This document shows, one piece after another, positions 11,535 to 21,699 of a stretch of DNA of 64,000 nucleotides. The translations under genes and the position numbers were made by a program. Below the pieces are notes generated by a model. It was not told where the DNA came from and ran no database searches. It was given only the letters and a program-made list of their open reading frames with translations. This DNA comes from Antedon mediterranea. Taxonomy: Eukaryota; Echinodermata; Crinoidea; Comatulida; Antedonidae. The stretch's first letter is position 1, and every line of letters begins with the position of its first letter. The stretch is from contig NC_092678.1 in the NCBI RefSeq assembly GCF_964355755.1, positions 23,046,365 through 23,110,364 of the forward strand. Direction: 5' to 3'.

Positions 11535-12340
11535 GGGGCCTGTTTCTGCTGCAACTGCTCAAACGGTATAAAATACGGTATTTTTTATACCGTATTTTTT
11601 AGTAGGCCTACCCCGTTTCTGCTAACAATACTTCTTGGGTGGTCGTGTTAAATTTCATCCTTTTTACCCAAATTGCCAATCATTTATTTGGTCGATAATT
11701 AAAAGTCGTAATAAAGGAAGTTTAAGTTCAAAGCCTAGCCCTAGTGATAGAGATGTTGTGAGAGCACAGAAAACATCGTAATGGGGACAAGTAATTTGTT
11801 GCCTCCCCGAGTTATTGTCTTTTGCAATGTTGTACTGCTTTTGCAGGCTCTTCAGCTTTGCGTTTACTTGCTTTGGAGACAAGTCTATTCCGTACTCCTG
11901 CTTTACTTTTTTAGAAATGTCTTTATAAATGTGGTTGTCCCTTTTATTACCTTTTAGTTTGCTGGACATTTTAGCTTCCCCACCCCCTCCTTCCGCACCC
12001 CTGCTTCCCCACACAGACTTAAATAGTAAATACTGTGACATCTTCGCTCCACATTTTCGCCCAATATATCTATACACGTGTGTAAAACAGCTGACAGCGA
12101 CAGAAAATAAAAACACGATGTTGACCTCATGTCACAGGTAAAAAAAAATACGGTATTCTTTATTGGCAGCAGAAAAGGGTACAAAAAATACGGTATAAAT
12201 TTGTAAATGCCGTATTTTATCCACAAATTTTGTGGGGAAAATACGGTATACAAAATACGGTATTTTTTTTATGAGCGCAGTTTCTGCTGGCAAAAAAATA
12301 CGGTATATATACGGTATTTTCTTGGCAGCAGAAACAGGGC
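11535..12340. mobile_element. PIF/Harbinger-like DNA transposon, non-autonomous
   Basis: The left end reads GGGGCCTGTTTCTGCTGC and the right end is GCAGCAGAAACAGGGC. A CTA repeated on both sides (11532-11534 and 12341-12343) gives a 3-bp target duplication, as in PIF/Harbinger. The ends also carry several ATACGGTA subterminal repeats on both sides. No DDE transposase is present. The only sizeable frame is a Myb/SANT-like protein on the minus strand (11664-11969). Harbinger elements normally encode a transposase plus a Myb/SANT-like partner, so this looks like a deletion derivative that kept the partner gene. Confidence 0.75.
11664..11969 (-). CDS. Myb/SANT-like DNA-binding protein fragment within Harbinger-like element
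   Basis: The proposed start at 11969 gives 101 residues; an upstream in-frame ATG at 12116 would add a low-complexity Gly/Glu leader. The segment at residues 12-70 has the pattern of Myb/SANT-like domains in Harbinger partners: a helix with HIYKDISKKVKQEYGI, the QVNAKLKSLQKQY helix, then NNSGRQQITCPHYDVF. That last part matches the family's Lys-Asp-Asn-x-SG ... CP-F/H-Y-D stretch. The first helix with its conserved tryptophan appears to be missing. In the family, the partner helps bring the transposase to the element's ends and into the nucleus. After residue 72 the peptide becomes hydrophobic and unlike the family, so it is probably decayed or truncated. Confidence 0.55.
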   Translation of the reverse strand: MSSKLKGNKRDNHIYKDISKKVKQEYGIDLSPKQVNAKLKSLQKQYNIAKDNNSGRQQITCPHYDVFCALTTSLSLGLGFELKLPLLRLLIIDQINDWQFG

Positions 12341-12343
12341 CTA

Positions 12344-13742
12344 GTTGAAAATAGCATGCACAAGGAGGAACTAAGCCATGACCTTCTCAACCTCTTGTTC
12401 TTTCAACCTTAAGTGCCTTTCATCATAAGTATTACTCTTTTCAAAGGCATTTTTACATAATAATTACCATTTTACTGAACATACACAAGACAATCCAATG
12501 TGTCATTACAGATAATAACTCATAAGCAAATCGTTATTTAAGTAATAGAAACTAATGCTGTACTTACTTACAATAATGAAAGAACGTTATAAGACCAACA
12601 AATTTACTAAGTCGTCCACTGATTTTGGGCCTGCCTACAGTATATTTTCTTATTTTGCAAAAATGAAGCAAAGAAAACACTACAAATTCCGATGACACCA
12701 GGGACAAAAAGTAGTGGGGTTATTTTGATTGCTCAAACATGTGCCTTCTTGGGTATTGTACTGCAGAAAATGGCAAGTACCTAAAATCCTTTTTTATTCC
12801 ATAAGGTTAAAATTTAGTTTTGAAAATTAATAACAACAACATACAGTATGTAATATATAGGAAAGCTGTTTTTAATCATAAAACTTTACAAAGCCTCTTT
12901 GTTTTATATATAAATTAATATAGTCTAGGCCTAGTTTAAAAGTTAGGAGAGCCAGGCTTTAGCCTATAATAGTGGGGTAGTGCGTGCATTGTTGGCGCAT
13001 GTTCATTGTCAGGCACACATTATTTAATTATTTATAGGCCTAAATAAGAATAAATATACAAATATAATTAAATAATGATTATATTCTTATTAATTGAATG
13101 TTGTTTTTTTTTTTTTACAGACTACAGAGGGTTGTTCTTCTAAGCTTTCTGCTGCATACTTCAATAGCATTAAATCATCAACAATTTCTCATATTAATTT
13201 ACCGGCATATATTGTGAAACAACACTATTAATACAGTAACTATGGATACCTACAGTAGTACAGATAAAAAAAGAGAAGGAAACAAAATTCAATGGTATTT
13301 ATTTATTTAGCAAACTCTGTATTCTACAACAAACATATTGATTCTTGGCAGAGATTAGCTGACAATGAAATTTGAAATTACAATTGCATTGGTTGCTGCC
13401 TACTAATTAACAAATAATTATTATAATTAACAAATTTACAATTTAATTTCTACTACTGTAAATACACATAATATTTTCAAATAATAACAATGCAATTCTT
13501 TCTCATAGTCATATAATCATCATTTAAAAGCAAATAAGTTAACTGCCTCAATATATTAAGTTTATTTTTACGACATGTTTCGTGCATAGCCCATCATCCT
13601 AAATAATCATTTATATCTAAATGCATAGTTTCAAAACAAAAGGCAAAGACCATTAATTCAAAATCGTCCGGTGGTATACTGAAAATTTATTAATTAATTT
13701 GAAACGATAAAGACGAGGAAATCTGTGAGAATGAGAAAAAGT
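12344..13742. other. No gene recognised
   Basis: The stretch is AT-rich. A weak exon-like segment on the minus strand near 12592-12640, followed by GTAAGT but preceded by a poor acceptor, is not strong enough to call. A poly-T run lies at about 13107-13119. Nothing else stands out. Confidence 0.45.
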
Positions 13743-13811
13743 CGCCCAACCACGAATCGAACCTGGAACCTTCTGCTTATGCAAATGTCCTAAACATAGA
13801 CCACTTTAGGC
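13743..13811 (-). pseudogene. tRNA-like sequence (pseudogene or SINE head)
   Basis: On the minus strand the acceptor arms GCCTAA and TTGGGC pair, with one G-T wobble. The T arm reads CCAGG-TTCGATT-CGTGG (4 of 5 pairs), and GGTTCGATTCG fits the pol III B box. The D arm is partly preserved (GTC...GAC, with TGGTCTA as an A-box-like word). The anticodon arm does not pair properly, so no amino-acid identity can be assigned. It lies just downstream of the Ig-like gene on the same strand. Confidence 0.5.
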
Positions 13812-13900
13812 ATACTATAAAACTATACAAAATGTCTAATCAACAATTAACACATTTGTTAGGAATGTAAATACAGCAAAATGGACATCTACATTTCATC

Positions 13901-14347
13901 TTAAAAAACAAGTTGGTATAAAATATAACAAACCAACAAAACAATAACTGAAAAAGCGTTTTTCTTTGTTGAATTATTTGGTTTTTTAGGAATACTGGTG
14001 CTTGGATCTGGTTGGTTGGGATCTTTCGACACGGTTAAAATCCATAATCCAAATTGCTTTGTTTGACCATCATACGTATAGCCAGTGGTGTATGTACCAC
14101 TGTCGTTAACAGTGAGGTTGACGTATCGTATACTGTACTGCCCCCTAACCAAGTTAAAAGTATCGACTGTAGTGCGATTGTTGATGACAACATAATTGTT
14201 TTGGTACAAATCAACAACGGCGTTGTTTGCTATAGCCTCATCTTGTTGCACTTTGAACGTGTATTCGTCATTTATATATTTTACAACAGTTTCTTGTGCT
14301 GTTATAATGCCAGTCAGCGAAGAGATTAGAACAATAATGATGATCAT
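13901..14347 (-). CDS. Small secreted/GPI-anchored Ig-like protein lacking the Ig cysteines
   Basis: The 148-residue frame is the best-supported protein gene in the window. Residues 1-17 form a signal peptide (a run of Ile/Val, then TAQ at the probable cleavage site). Residues about 20-106 look like a V-type immunoglobulin domain. The F-strand tyrosine corner is clear: D82-S-G84-T-Y86, where family members have D-x-G-x-Y-x-C. Position 88 is Thr, and the B-strand cysteine is also absent, so the domain would lack its disulfide. N-glycosylation sequons lie at N57, N77, N81, N124 and N125. Residues 131-148 are a hydrophobic tail that ends the protein after a Lys-Lys and small residues, which suits a GPI-attachment signal better than a transmembrane helix with a cytoplasmic tail. 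An in-frame stop lies three codons before this ATG. The ATG sits 13 nt after a good splice acceptor at 14361-14363, so the upstream exon would be untranslated. The ligand and pathway are unknown. Membrane Ig proteins of this size are often recognition or adhesion molecules. Confidence 0.75.
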   Translation of the reverse strand: MIIIIVLISSLTGIITAQETVVKYINDEYTFKVQQDEAIANNAVVDLYQNNYVVINNRTTVDTFNLVRGQYSIRYVNLTVNDSGTYTTGYTYDGQTKQFGLWILTVSKDPNQPDPSTSIPKKPNNSTKKNAFSVIVLLVCYILYQLVF

Positions 14348-14360
14348 CTTGACGATCTAA

Positions 14361-14816
14361 CTGCACAGAATATTTTCAGAAAGTTTCTTTTGGGAAAAAA
14401 AACATTTGGTTGTTAATAAACTTCTAGAAATCTAATAACATTAAACAAACCATAATGCAGAATATTTTATTCTCAAAGGAATTGAAAATGTCCTTTGATA
14501 TGCAAATGTTTGTTGTGAACTGAATGTTTGTATTAACTGTTACAGCCCAGCTGCATTGGAATGTGTGTTTTCCTTACAGTACATCAATTACTCATACCTG
14601 ATAATGATATTAATAATTAAATAGAATTTATTATATAATAATTAATATTAATTTTTAATGAACCATTTAATTATATTTCAATAGCTCAAAACTCATGTAC
14701 ACAACATGATCTCCAGGTAACTACACAAGGTCATACTATAATTGCTTATATATTTGCTAAACAAACAAATTATTTTACCATTTTTACACACATGATATTG
14801 AAAGAAAAAGACTTAC
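14361..14816 (-). other. Inferred intron in the 5' UTR of the Ig-like gene
   Basis: On the minus strand the donor is CCAAAG|GTAAGTC at 14817/14816. The acceptor is ATTCTGTGCAG, ending at 14361, after a T/C-rich stretch. The 456-nt interval has no other coding signal. The splice sites are inferred from consensus only. Confidence 0.45.
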
Positions 14817-15025
14817 CTTTGGTACAGAATTTGAAATAACAATTAGCTTTCTTCAAACAATATTGCTGTGTAAGGTTGCAAAGAAATCCGGTCTTCTGAT
14901 CTGGCCTCCAAACAGTATTGTAATACATAAATGTGAATGGTTTCAAAATGAAAATCACGTAGTTAAGCAGTAGTAGTAGTGTAGTAGTCCTTACAGTAGC
15001 AAAACACATGTAAGATCTGCACAGC
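14817..15025 (-). other. Possible 5' exon of the Ig-like gene
   Basis: The segment ends at a strong GTAAGT donor. It is partly open on the minus strand (for example RPDQKTGFLCN), but if joined to the next exon this frame does not match the Ig-like start, so it is probably untranslated. A TATAAG word lies on the minus strand near 15060, about 30-35 nt upstream of 15025. That makes a start site near 15025 possible. The exon's 5' end is a guess. Confidence 0.3.
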
Positions 15026-15594
15026 ACATGTGGTGTTTAATTAATGATTGTTGCTTCTTATAGGCTGTCAACAGGTGAGTAATTTACTGTGATAGAAATT
15101 AAATACCAAATTATCGGTGACGGTCACGTTTTCTAATCTAAGTAATATTGTTATGGTTCAATGGTCAAATGATTATGGTAGGAGAGTCAGTAGGCTGAAC
15201 ATTTTTCCTCCATGGCTGAACAATCTTTCTGTGGCAGTTTTATTGCATACCATCATGTTAATTGTGTGTCAAATACTAGTATTAAATGAATAAAACCAGA
15301 TTTCATTAGTCATCAATTTACAGTACGCATTTAAACTATAGTCTAAAGATGTGGTCAAACACCAAGTTGTTAAAATTAACGGCATTGACGTAAAATCAGA
15401 AATGTTTAAATTTACAGTAGGCCTAATAGCCACAAAGAGAGTTTAAAGATGTAGGAACATTCAAAATTAAATTGTGTATAAATTCGTTTATATTTATTAT
15501 GTTTTGATGTTCCAGTGTTTAAACAATAAGCAGTAAAGTTCCACATGGGCGCTCACGAGTAAATTGGTAGCACCGATGTGATTGAACTTGTAAA

Positions 15595-15765
15595 TGAACC
15601 AACACAAAATAACGGTTATTTGACAGCTTTGAAAGTCTCTATTGCCTGGTCGCATTGCACATTTTTGTTAAATACTGTATCAACCACTAAAAAGAAATGC
15701 TGTCAGTCGCAAAATTATATTTTTTTTTTTTTAACCGATTATTCGGCGCTATGCAGCAGAAAAAT
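15595..15765. mobile_element. Partial Harbinger-like MITE (GCAGCAGAAA end)
   Basis: The internal block AAAATAACGGTTATTTGAC and the right end TTATTCGGCGCTATGCAGCAG match the more complete copy at 17981-18422 (AAAATAACAGTTATTTGATT and TTATTCGGTGCTAAGCAGCA). The left terminus is not recognisable. Confidence 0.55.
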
Positions 15766-16139
15766 GCCCTTAATTCAATCACACCTGCTTGTTTTGCTTC
15801 CTGAATTGAAACATTATCATCATGGTTTCTATCACAAATTGAAACTAAAAATAATAATGAACATTCAATTTGAAGAAATTACAGTATAAGATTTGTACTT
15901 TTTGCAGTGAGTCATACATAGATGAGCAAATAACTAATTTGCCTCAGACAAATTTCAATTACTTGTTAAATGGTATTATAATACAAGATGGCTTGCAACA
16001 TCAAGGCTATGCAACCTACTTAACATCTTTTTTGACCTTGATACTGACAGTACAAACAATAGTAGAAATGCAAGTCATCGAAATGCAAAGTAGGTTGGTA
16101 TTATGAATACATTAACTTACAGTAGTCTAAAAAAGAAAT

Positions 16140-16305
16140 GGTGAAGTGTGCATGGGAATGCCGCCCACCTAAGGACATGGCTCATGGACGATACCACTGT
16201 CTTGGAGGGGAGTTCAGAAATAAATTTACAGTTATGTTCTCCCTTTGAAGGGGAAAAGGCCTATGTCGGTTCATCCAGGTAATCTAGTCACGTAATAGAC
16301 ACATT
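16140..16305 (+). repeat. Dispersed repeat R1, copy 1
   Basis: This copy carries the R1 core GGTTCATCCAGGTAATCTAG and an upstream block with ATGGACGATACCACTGTCTT and AAGGGGAAAAGGCC. Related copies are at 37480-37618, 53390-53512 and 57398-57510 (minus), and a partial one lies at about 39425-39530. The core consensus reads GGCTATTGTCGGTTTATCC, then AGGTAAGCTAGGCACG. No terminal repeats are visible, so the class is unknown. Confidence 0.65.
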
Positions 16306-16898
16306 AACTTTAATGGTGTTTTTACATTTGGATACCTAATAATACAGGGTACAGTACAGGTATTTTTGGCACACTGTTGGATGTTAAATAAATAGATACT
16401 GTAGGTCATACACACTTTGTTACAGCAATTTGGTTATTGTTCATTTATGATGTGTGATTGTGTGATGTTGATATGATTACTAATAAAAGAAAAAAAACAA
16501 GCATAAATTTCATTTTTTTTAAATTAATCAATTTGTCAAATAATTATTAATTGTGCAAAATTAGAGTGCTGTGGTCGATGTCGATGTACTGAAATATTTG
16601 TCAAATAAGTGTTGTTGACTAGTTGTTCTATTGTTATCCTGATGTCAATATTTACTATGTATTTAAATGTGTCAAGTGTTAACATTACTATTGTTTAATG
16701 GCAGGTTGTGATATAAATTTGCCATGCAGGAAATAATCAATACAAAATCCTTTATGCCTAAAAAAGGAAAAAGTTAATAAATTTTCCATAACTTCCTGAG
16801 TTTCCTGTTAATTTCTTGTTCTTCTGCTATGCTAAGGCTAAAATAATAATTAAAACAATTTTGCCACGACTAAAGTTGCTGATCCACGTTTGGACTTA

Positions 16899-17954
16899 GG
16901 CTATGTTCAAACCCATGGCGTTAGACCGTTTTAGCGTACAACGTTACTACTACTAGCAAGGTCACATTACAAACCGCAGAGAAAAAAATGAGGTGTTCAA
17001 ACCCATAGCGTACGATTATCGTTACAACGGAAGTGCGTCATTCAGGTTGTTTCTAGTTGCATATTCATGTGCTCTTACCCACGTGTTTTCATCATTATTT
17101 CCACTGTATAGGCCTAGATCTCAGCCCTACAATTATAACAAAATTTGCCGTAAATAAAACATACCTCAGCATTTATTTTACAAAAATATAGTACAGCAAA
17201 ATATCTGTTTCTATTGTTTTTATTTTGTAGTAAAAAACATTTTCCCCAGACCTCGTGTTGTTACGAAAATAAATCAGGCCTCCTAATGAAGATGGAGATT
17301 GTGTTAACCACATGGTGGAAAAAATTGATTGTGATTAGTCCAGTCCAGTCGGTTGAAAATAACCCTTAACTTGCTAATGAAAAAGAGACAGCTTCCCTCT
17401 TGTTTGTTTACTGAATTTTTTAGGAGTTAGGGGGTTTCCAGCATTAAACTTGTCCAGTCTAGTCTGCCTTGTATATGAGTCACTTGATGTTCCACGCTAG
17501 TTTTTAACTTGAATGAAATGCGTGAATGGCTCTTAGCTAGGCCTAAAAGAGGACGGGATCGTAGTCACTATGTTTAAATACAAGGTGCATTTATTTATGT
17601 GATTTGTTAGAAAATATAATGGTAATCAGTTGATACACATGTAGTTTGTAGCCTAGTGTTTTTTAACAGTTTTATTTGTAGCCTAGTTAGGCCTTATTTA
17701 TTATGGCCTTTTTGTTGTTGAAATCCATCTCTCACACATTGACGATACAAGATGTCAGCCTAGGTCAAACCTTGTTTTGCGTCATAACAGGAAACGTTCT
17801 GATTGGATACAACGTTGACTTACAGTAGCGTTGTACGCTAAAACGGTACTATCAACCGTTTTACGCTACAACCGTTGTACGACGCGTTGTACGCTAATCT
17901 TTCTTTTAGCGTCGTACGCTAAAACGGTCTAACGCCATGGGTCTGAACAGGGCC
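16899..17954. mobile_element. 1.06-kb DNA transposon with ~43-bp inverted termini
   Basis: The left end reads GGCTATGTTCAAACCCATGG and continues with CGTTAGACCGTTTTAGCGTAC. The right end is the near-perfect reverse complement (GTACGCTAAAACGGTCTAAC, then GCCATGGGTCTGAACAGGGCC). Subterminal repeats of the ACGCTAAAACGGT type occur on both sides, and a second, partial terminus-like block sits at about 16992-17035. No transposase frame is present. The GG(C)CCTGTTC-type terminus resembles Harbinger elements, but the flanks (TTA and ATA) do not give a clean target duplication. Confidence 0.75.
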
Positions 17955-17980
17955 ATAGACAGTCACCAAACCTATGTCAA

Positions 17981-18422
17981 GGTCCTGTTTTTGCTGCAAA
18001 AAAACAACCGGTAATAATAACCATCTGCATAAATTAACCTCACTTTCTTGAAGTGGGACAAAATTTTCAATAACCGATTAAATGGCAGCCTGAAAATAAC
18101 GGTTAAAAACATGCAATTGATTCGGTGTTAGAACACCATTTAACCGGTTACTACTTTGCAACTTTAATAGCTGCAACGCAAAATAACAGTTATTTGATTG
18201 ACAGCTGCTGAATCTTGAGTCTACTCACTGCAGTAACGTTTGACCGCCAGTGGCAATTGCATTTTGGGTAATTCTAACGAAGATCACCCACTGATTTAAA
18301 CGGTTAATTAGGAGCAAAAATTGAGATGAAATCCAGTCAATGTAAAAATTTAATTTTAAATCAATTTTAAAATACAGTACTGTAAATGGTTTATTCGGTG
18401 CTAAGCAGCAGAAAAAGATCCT
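17981..18422. mobile_element. Harbinger-like MITE
   Basis: The left terminus GGTCCTGTTTTTGCTGC and the right terminus GCAGCAGAAAAAGATCC are imperfect inverted repeats. The element is about 440 bp and contains AACCGGTTA-like internal repeats. It has no transposase. The 73-codon minus-strand frame inside it has no domain signature and is ignored. Confidence 0.6.
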
Positions 18423-19195
18423 AGGACGTTGGTCATCGCAAATCAAATTATAATCAAAAGCTCAATTCTATTATGAATATTCCTTTCTTCAGGAATTGGG
18501 TCAAGGGTTAAATTTCATATGGATTGGAATAAGACAGAAATAGCGAATAAATATCTACAACTGAAATTGTGCTAATATCCCAATGCTTTAATACACAGTG
18601 CCTTCTCGGTGTTAAGTTGCAAAGTATTAATAATTCCAAACGCAAGTTAAAATTTCCAAAAAGGAGTTGTTCAATATTTCAAATTTGTTCATCTTACTAT
18701 ACATGACAGATTAGAAATCAATAAATGTTGGCCTCCTGCGAATCACCACAGTATTAATTGTCTGGTACTGTAGGTGAAAAAAAAACAATCTTTTATTTCT
18801 TTTTTTCAATGTCAGTTAATACAAATGTGTTACCTTAAATTATTAGGATTGTGGGTTGTAAAATAGTCATACTGCTATTTTGTATGGTTTAACACATATT
18901 TGTACTACTAGATACAGTACAGTACTTTTTAACCTTTTTAGTGACATCAAAGTATTTGCTCTGTTTCTATTTTTGGAAACAGACTCTTCAGGATATAATT
19001 GGATACTATTTTGAGTACAGTTCAAGATCACAGACTTGTTTAGGTTGTTTATCTTTAACCTACTGTACATGTTTACGCTCTATTTCAATAATAAATACTG
19101 TACGTGTAAATTTACTTCCTACAATACAAATATTAAATTGAACCCAGATGAAAGTGTCAAGGTAAAGGACTAAATACATAGCTTCTTATACAGTT

Positions 19196-19340
19196 TCTTT
19201 TCACGCTGCTGCTCCCCGTGATGCTCTAGCCTGCTACGTCCCATTAGGACTACTCCATCAGAAGCTAAAGCAAGCAGCAGTTATAGCTCTAAGGACGACA
19301 GTTTTGCGAAAATGGAAACTCCACTATAATTTATAGATTC
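19196..19340 (+). pseudogene. Possible coding relic, unrecognised
   Basis: An open frame without a start codon encodes HAAAPRDALACYVPLG and, further on, KQAAVIALRTTVLRKWKL, ending in a stop. The composition is GC-richer and more codon-like than the surroundings. It may be a transposon protein or exon fragment. No splice donor fits. I cannot name a family. Confidence 0.25.
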
Positions 19341-20524
19341 CAGCTTCTAGACCCAAAAAACGTCTGGGAATAGAGTCTATTAAGACATGTCATGCTAAAA
19401 TTACAAATCCCAAAGCATTTCTGGTATTTATGAGTCCCATTTGGCTATAACACTGACTTTTGACTGTAATTCACTGTTTGATCTAGACCCATTCACACAG
19501 TACAGTAGGTAATATTACGGTAATTTTACCGTTTTCTGTGTGAAAGGCCACAGTAAAAAGGCGCAATATTTAAAGATTACTGTCTTCATTAAATAGAGGT
19601 CGCATTTTTCTAGAAAAAAAAAATGGCGGGCACCGCCAACGAAATGTTTGATTTTGAGAAAGCACAAAATTAGCAGAAATGCGATCAGTCTTAAAACTAT
19701 TAGGCGCTATGCAGCAGAAACGGGCCCATTTTGTACCAGATACACGATACAAATAATTCAACTTATTATTTCTACAATAACTGTAATTTGTCATTGTGTA
19801 ATATCACTCTTTAATGTGGAATCTCTTATAAACTGGTTTAAGCCAGCCCATTCTCAATAAACTGGTTTAAGCAGGTTCATTCTCTTAAAACTGGTTTCAG
19901 GCAGTTCATCCTCTAAATCACTATAAATTGTCTGTCTCTGTCTGTATTAATAATTCTGTCTATTATTATTTTACACTCATTAAACAAAAGTTTTAGGTAT
20001 TTATTTTTATGTAAATTAGGTTCTTAAAACTTTATTATTTTAATATAGTTATTACATGATGTTTATCTATACATGACAGTAGCTGTATTTTTATAAATTA
20101 TCACAAAATTTGATGCAACATATGCCATAATTGAATCACTTTATTTAACAATAAAAACATGAATTTAACAAAAAATACCCTCAAAGTTCAATTTAAAGAA
20201 TTACTATTCAACATCTACTCTACCCACGGAATCGTTGGAGGTTCAAGTTCACAGACCTATTTCTATGCCTTATTGGTGTCATGCCATGCCATACCATTTC
20301 CGTTTATAAAAGAATGTGAAGCTTGTTAAATACAGCCCACGTTTGATTTGTTTGTTTTATACCATAGTCTAAAATTATTAGTCCTTTATATGGAGTCAGC
20401 AGTACCCTACTTTAACAAAAGAGACTATATTACTATTAAATAGCTATAAATACTACTGTGATTAAATCAGTAAAACTTCATATTTCACTGGACTTCATTT
20501 TGATATAAAATATATAAAAACTGA
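19341..20524. other. No gene recognised
   Basis: The stretch is AT-rich and includes a Harbinger-like end fragment near 19702-19728 (GGCGCTATGCAGCAGAAACG). A small triplication of AAACTGGTTTAAGCAG-like words lies at about 19828-19905. Nothing else is supported. Confidence 0.5.
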
Positions 20525-20705
20525 CAAGCAAGAAAATATAGGCAAGATCATCAAGAAAATGATAAAGTACAGTACAAATTATATCAAGCAAGACAATATA
20601 GGCAAGATCATCAAGAAATGATAAAGTACAGTACAAATTATATCAAGCAAGACAATATAGGCAAGATCATCAAGAAATGATAAAGTACAGTACAAATTAT
20701 ATCAA
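20525..20705. repeat. 59/60-bp tandem repeat, 3 copies
   Basis: The unit contains CAAGCAAGACAATATAGGC and AAGATCATCAAGAAATGATA, followed by AAGTACAGTACAAATTATAT. Three adjacent copies are nearly identical; the first differs by one inserted base and AAGAAAATA for AAGACAATA. The low divergence indicates recent expansion. Confidence 0.95.
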
Positions 20706-21339
20706 AATGCTTTGTTTTGAGCAGCAAAGAACAAACATTGCACTGCCAGTATTTTTTAATCTAATTAAATGTTACTACTATTGTGCAGCAAAAAAAAGCC
20801 TCAAATAATAGCACATCAAACAATATTGAGAGAATTATGTTCCTATAAATAATTTTATGTCCAATAAATTTAAATAATCACCATCAATAAAGAATTTTAT
20901 ACTTTAAACGAAAGTCTCTAAAAATCCAATTCTAATGTTTCATGTGACTACCTGAAATATTTCCTCTAGAAATCCTGTTTTAATATAATGTCTTCCTTTA
21001 CATCGCAATGACCTACAGTACCAACTAATTGTTAATTCATTGTGGACATACAGGGATGTGTTTCCTCATTTAATATGCCTAATGCTTAACACAATTTGAT
21101 AGGTTTCCTCTTATAATTTGGTGTTTAAAAATCAAACAAATTAATGGATGATTTATATTTTTAATTTCAAATGAACATGGGTACCAGAAGCCTATAGCCT
21201 TTTATACACCAGAATAAAATAAAATAAGGAAACTGGAGTTGCGCAATCACAAGTTCAAGATCACAAACATGTTATTTATTTGTTTACTGTATGTGTCTAT
21301 TTCCATACATTATAAATACTGTACCCATGTGTCAAAACA

Positions 21340-21600
21340 AGAAGAATCCCATATGGGCAACAAAATACGATGCCCATATGCTTTGAAATATGGGTTATAT
21401 ATCGGCTATGTGGGCCTTCCCATGTGGGACCCATATGGTTCTTGGGTGCAAAAATAGTTGAATCCCATATGGGAAACACAATATGATACCCATGCTTTGA
21501 AATATGGGCCCCATATGGGTCATGGGCCTTCCCATGTGGGGCCCATATGGCTCTTGGGTGCAAAAATAGTTGAATCCCATATGGGAAACCCATGGTACCC
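21340..21600. repeat. Palindrome-rich tandem repeat (CCCATATGGG), ~111-bp unit
   Basis: The block GGTGCAAAAATAGTTGAATC followed by CCCATATGGGAAAC recurs at 21448 and 21559, giving a unit of 111 bp in about two and a half copies. The words CCCATATGGG and CCATGTGGG(A/G)CCCATATGG occur many times on both sides, so the segment can fold in many ways. Overlapping open frames on both strands are by-products. Confidence 0.8.
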
Positions 21601-21699
21601 ATCTATGTTTTCATATGGGTACCGTCCCATATGGTTCCCATACGGGCTTGCTACCTACTTAAAAAGGTCCTTTATTATTTGCTACAGAAGTTAAACCCG

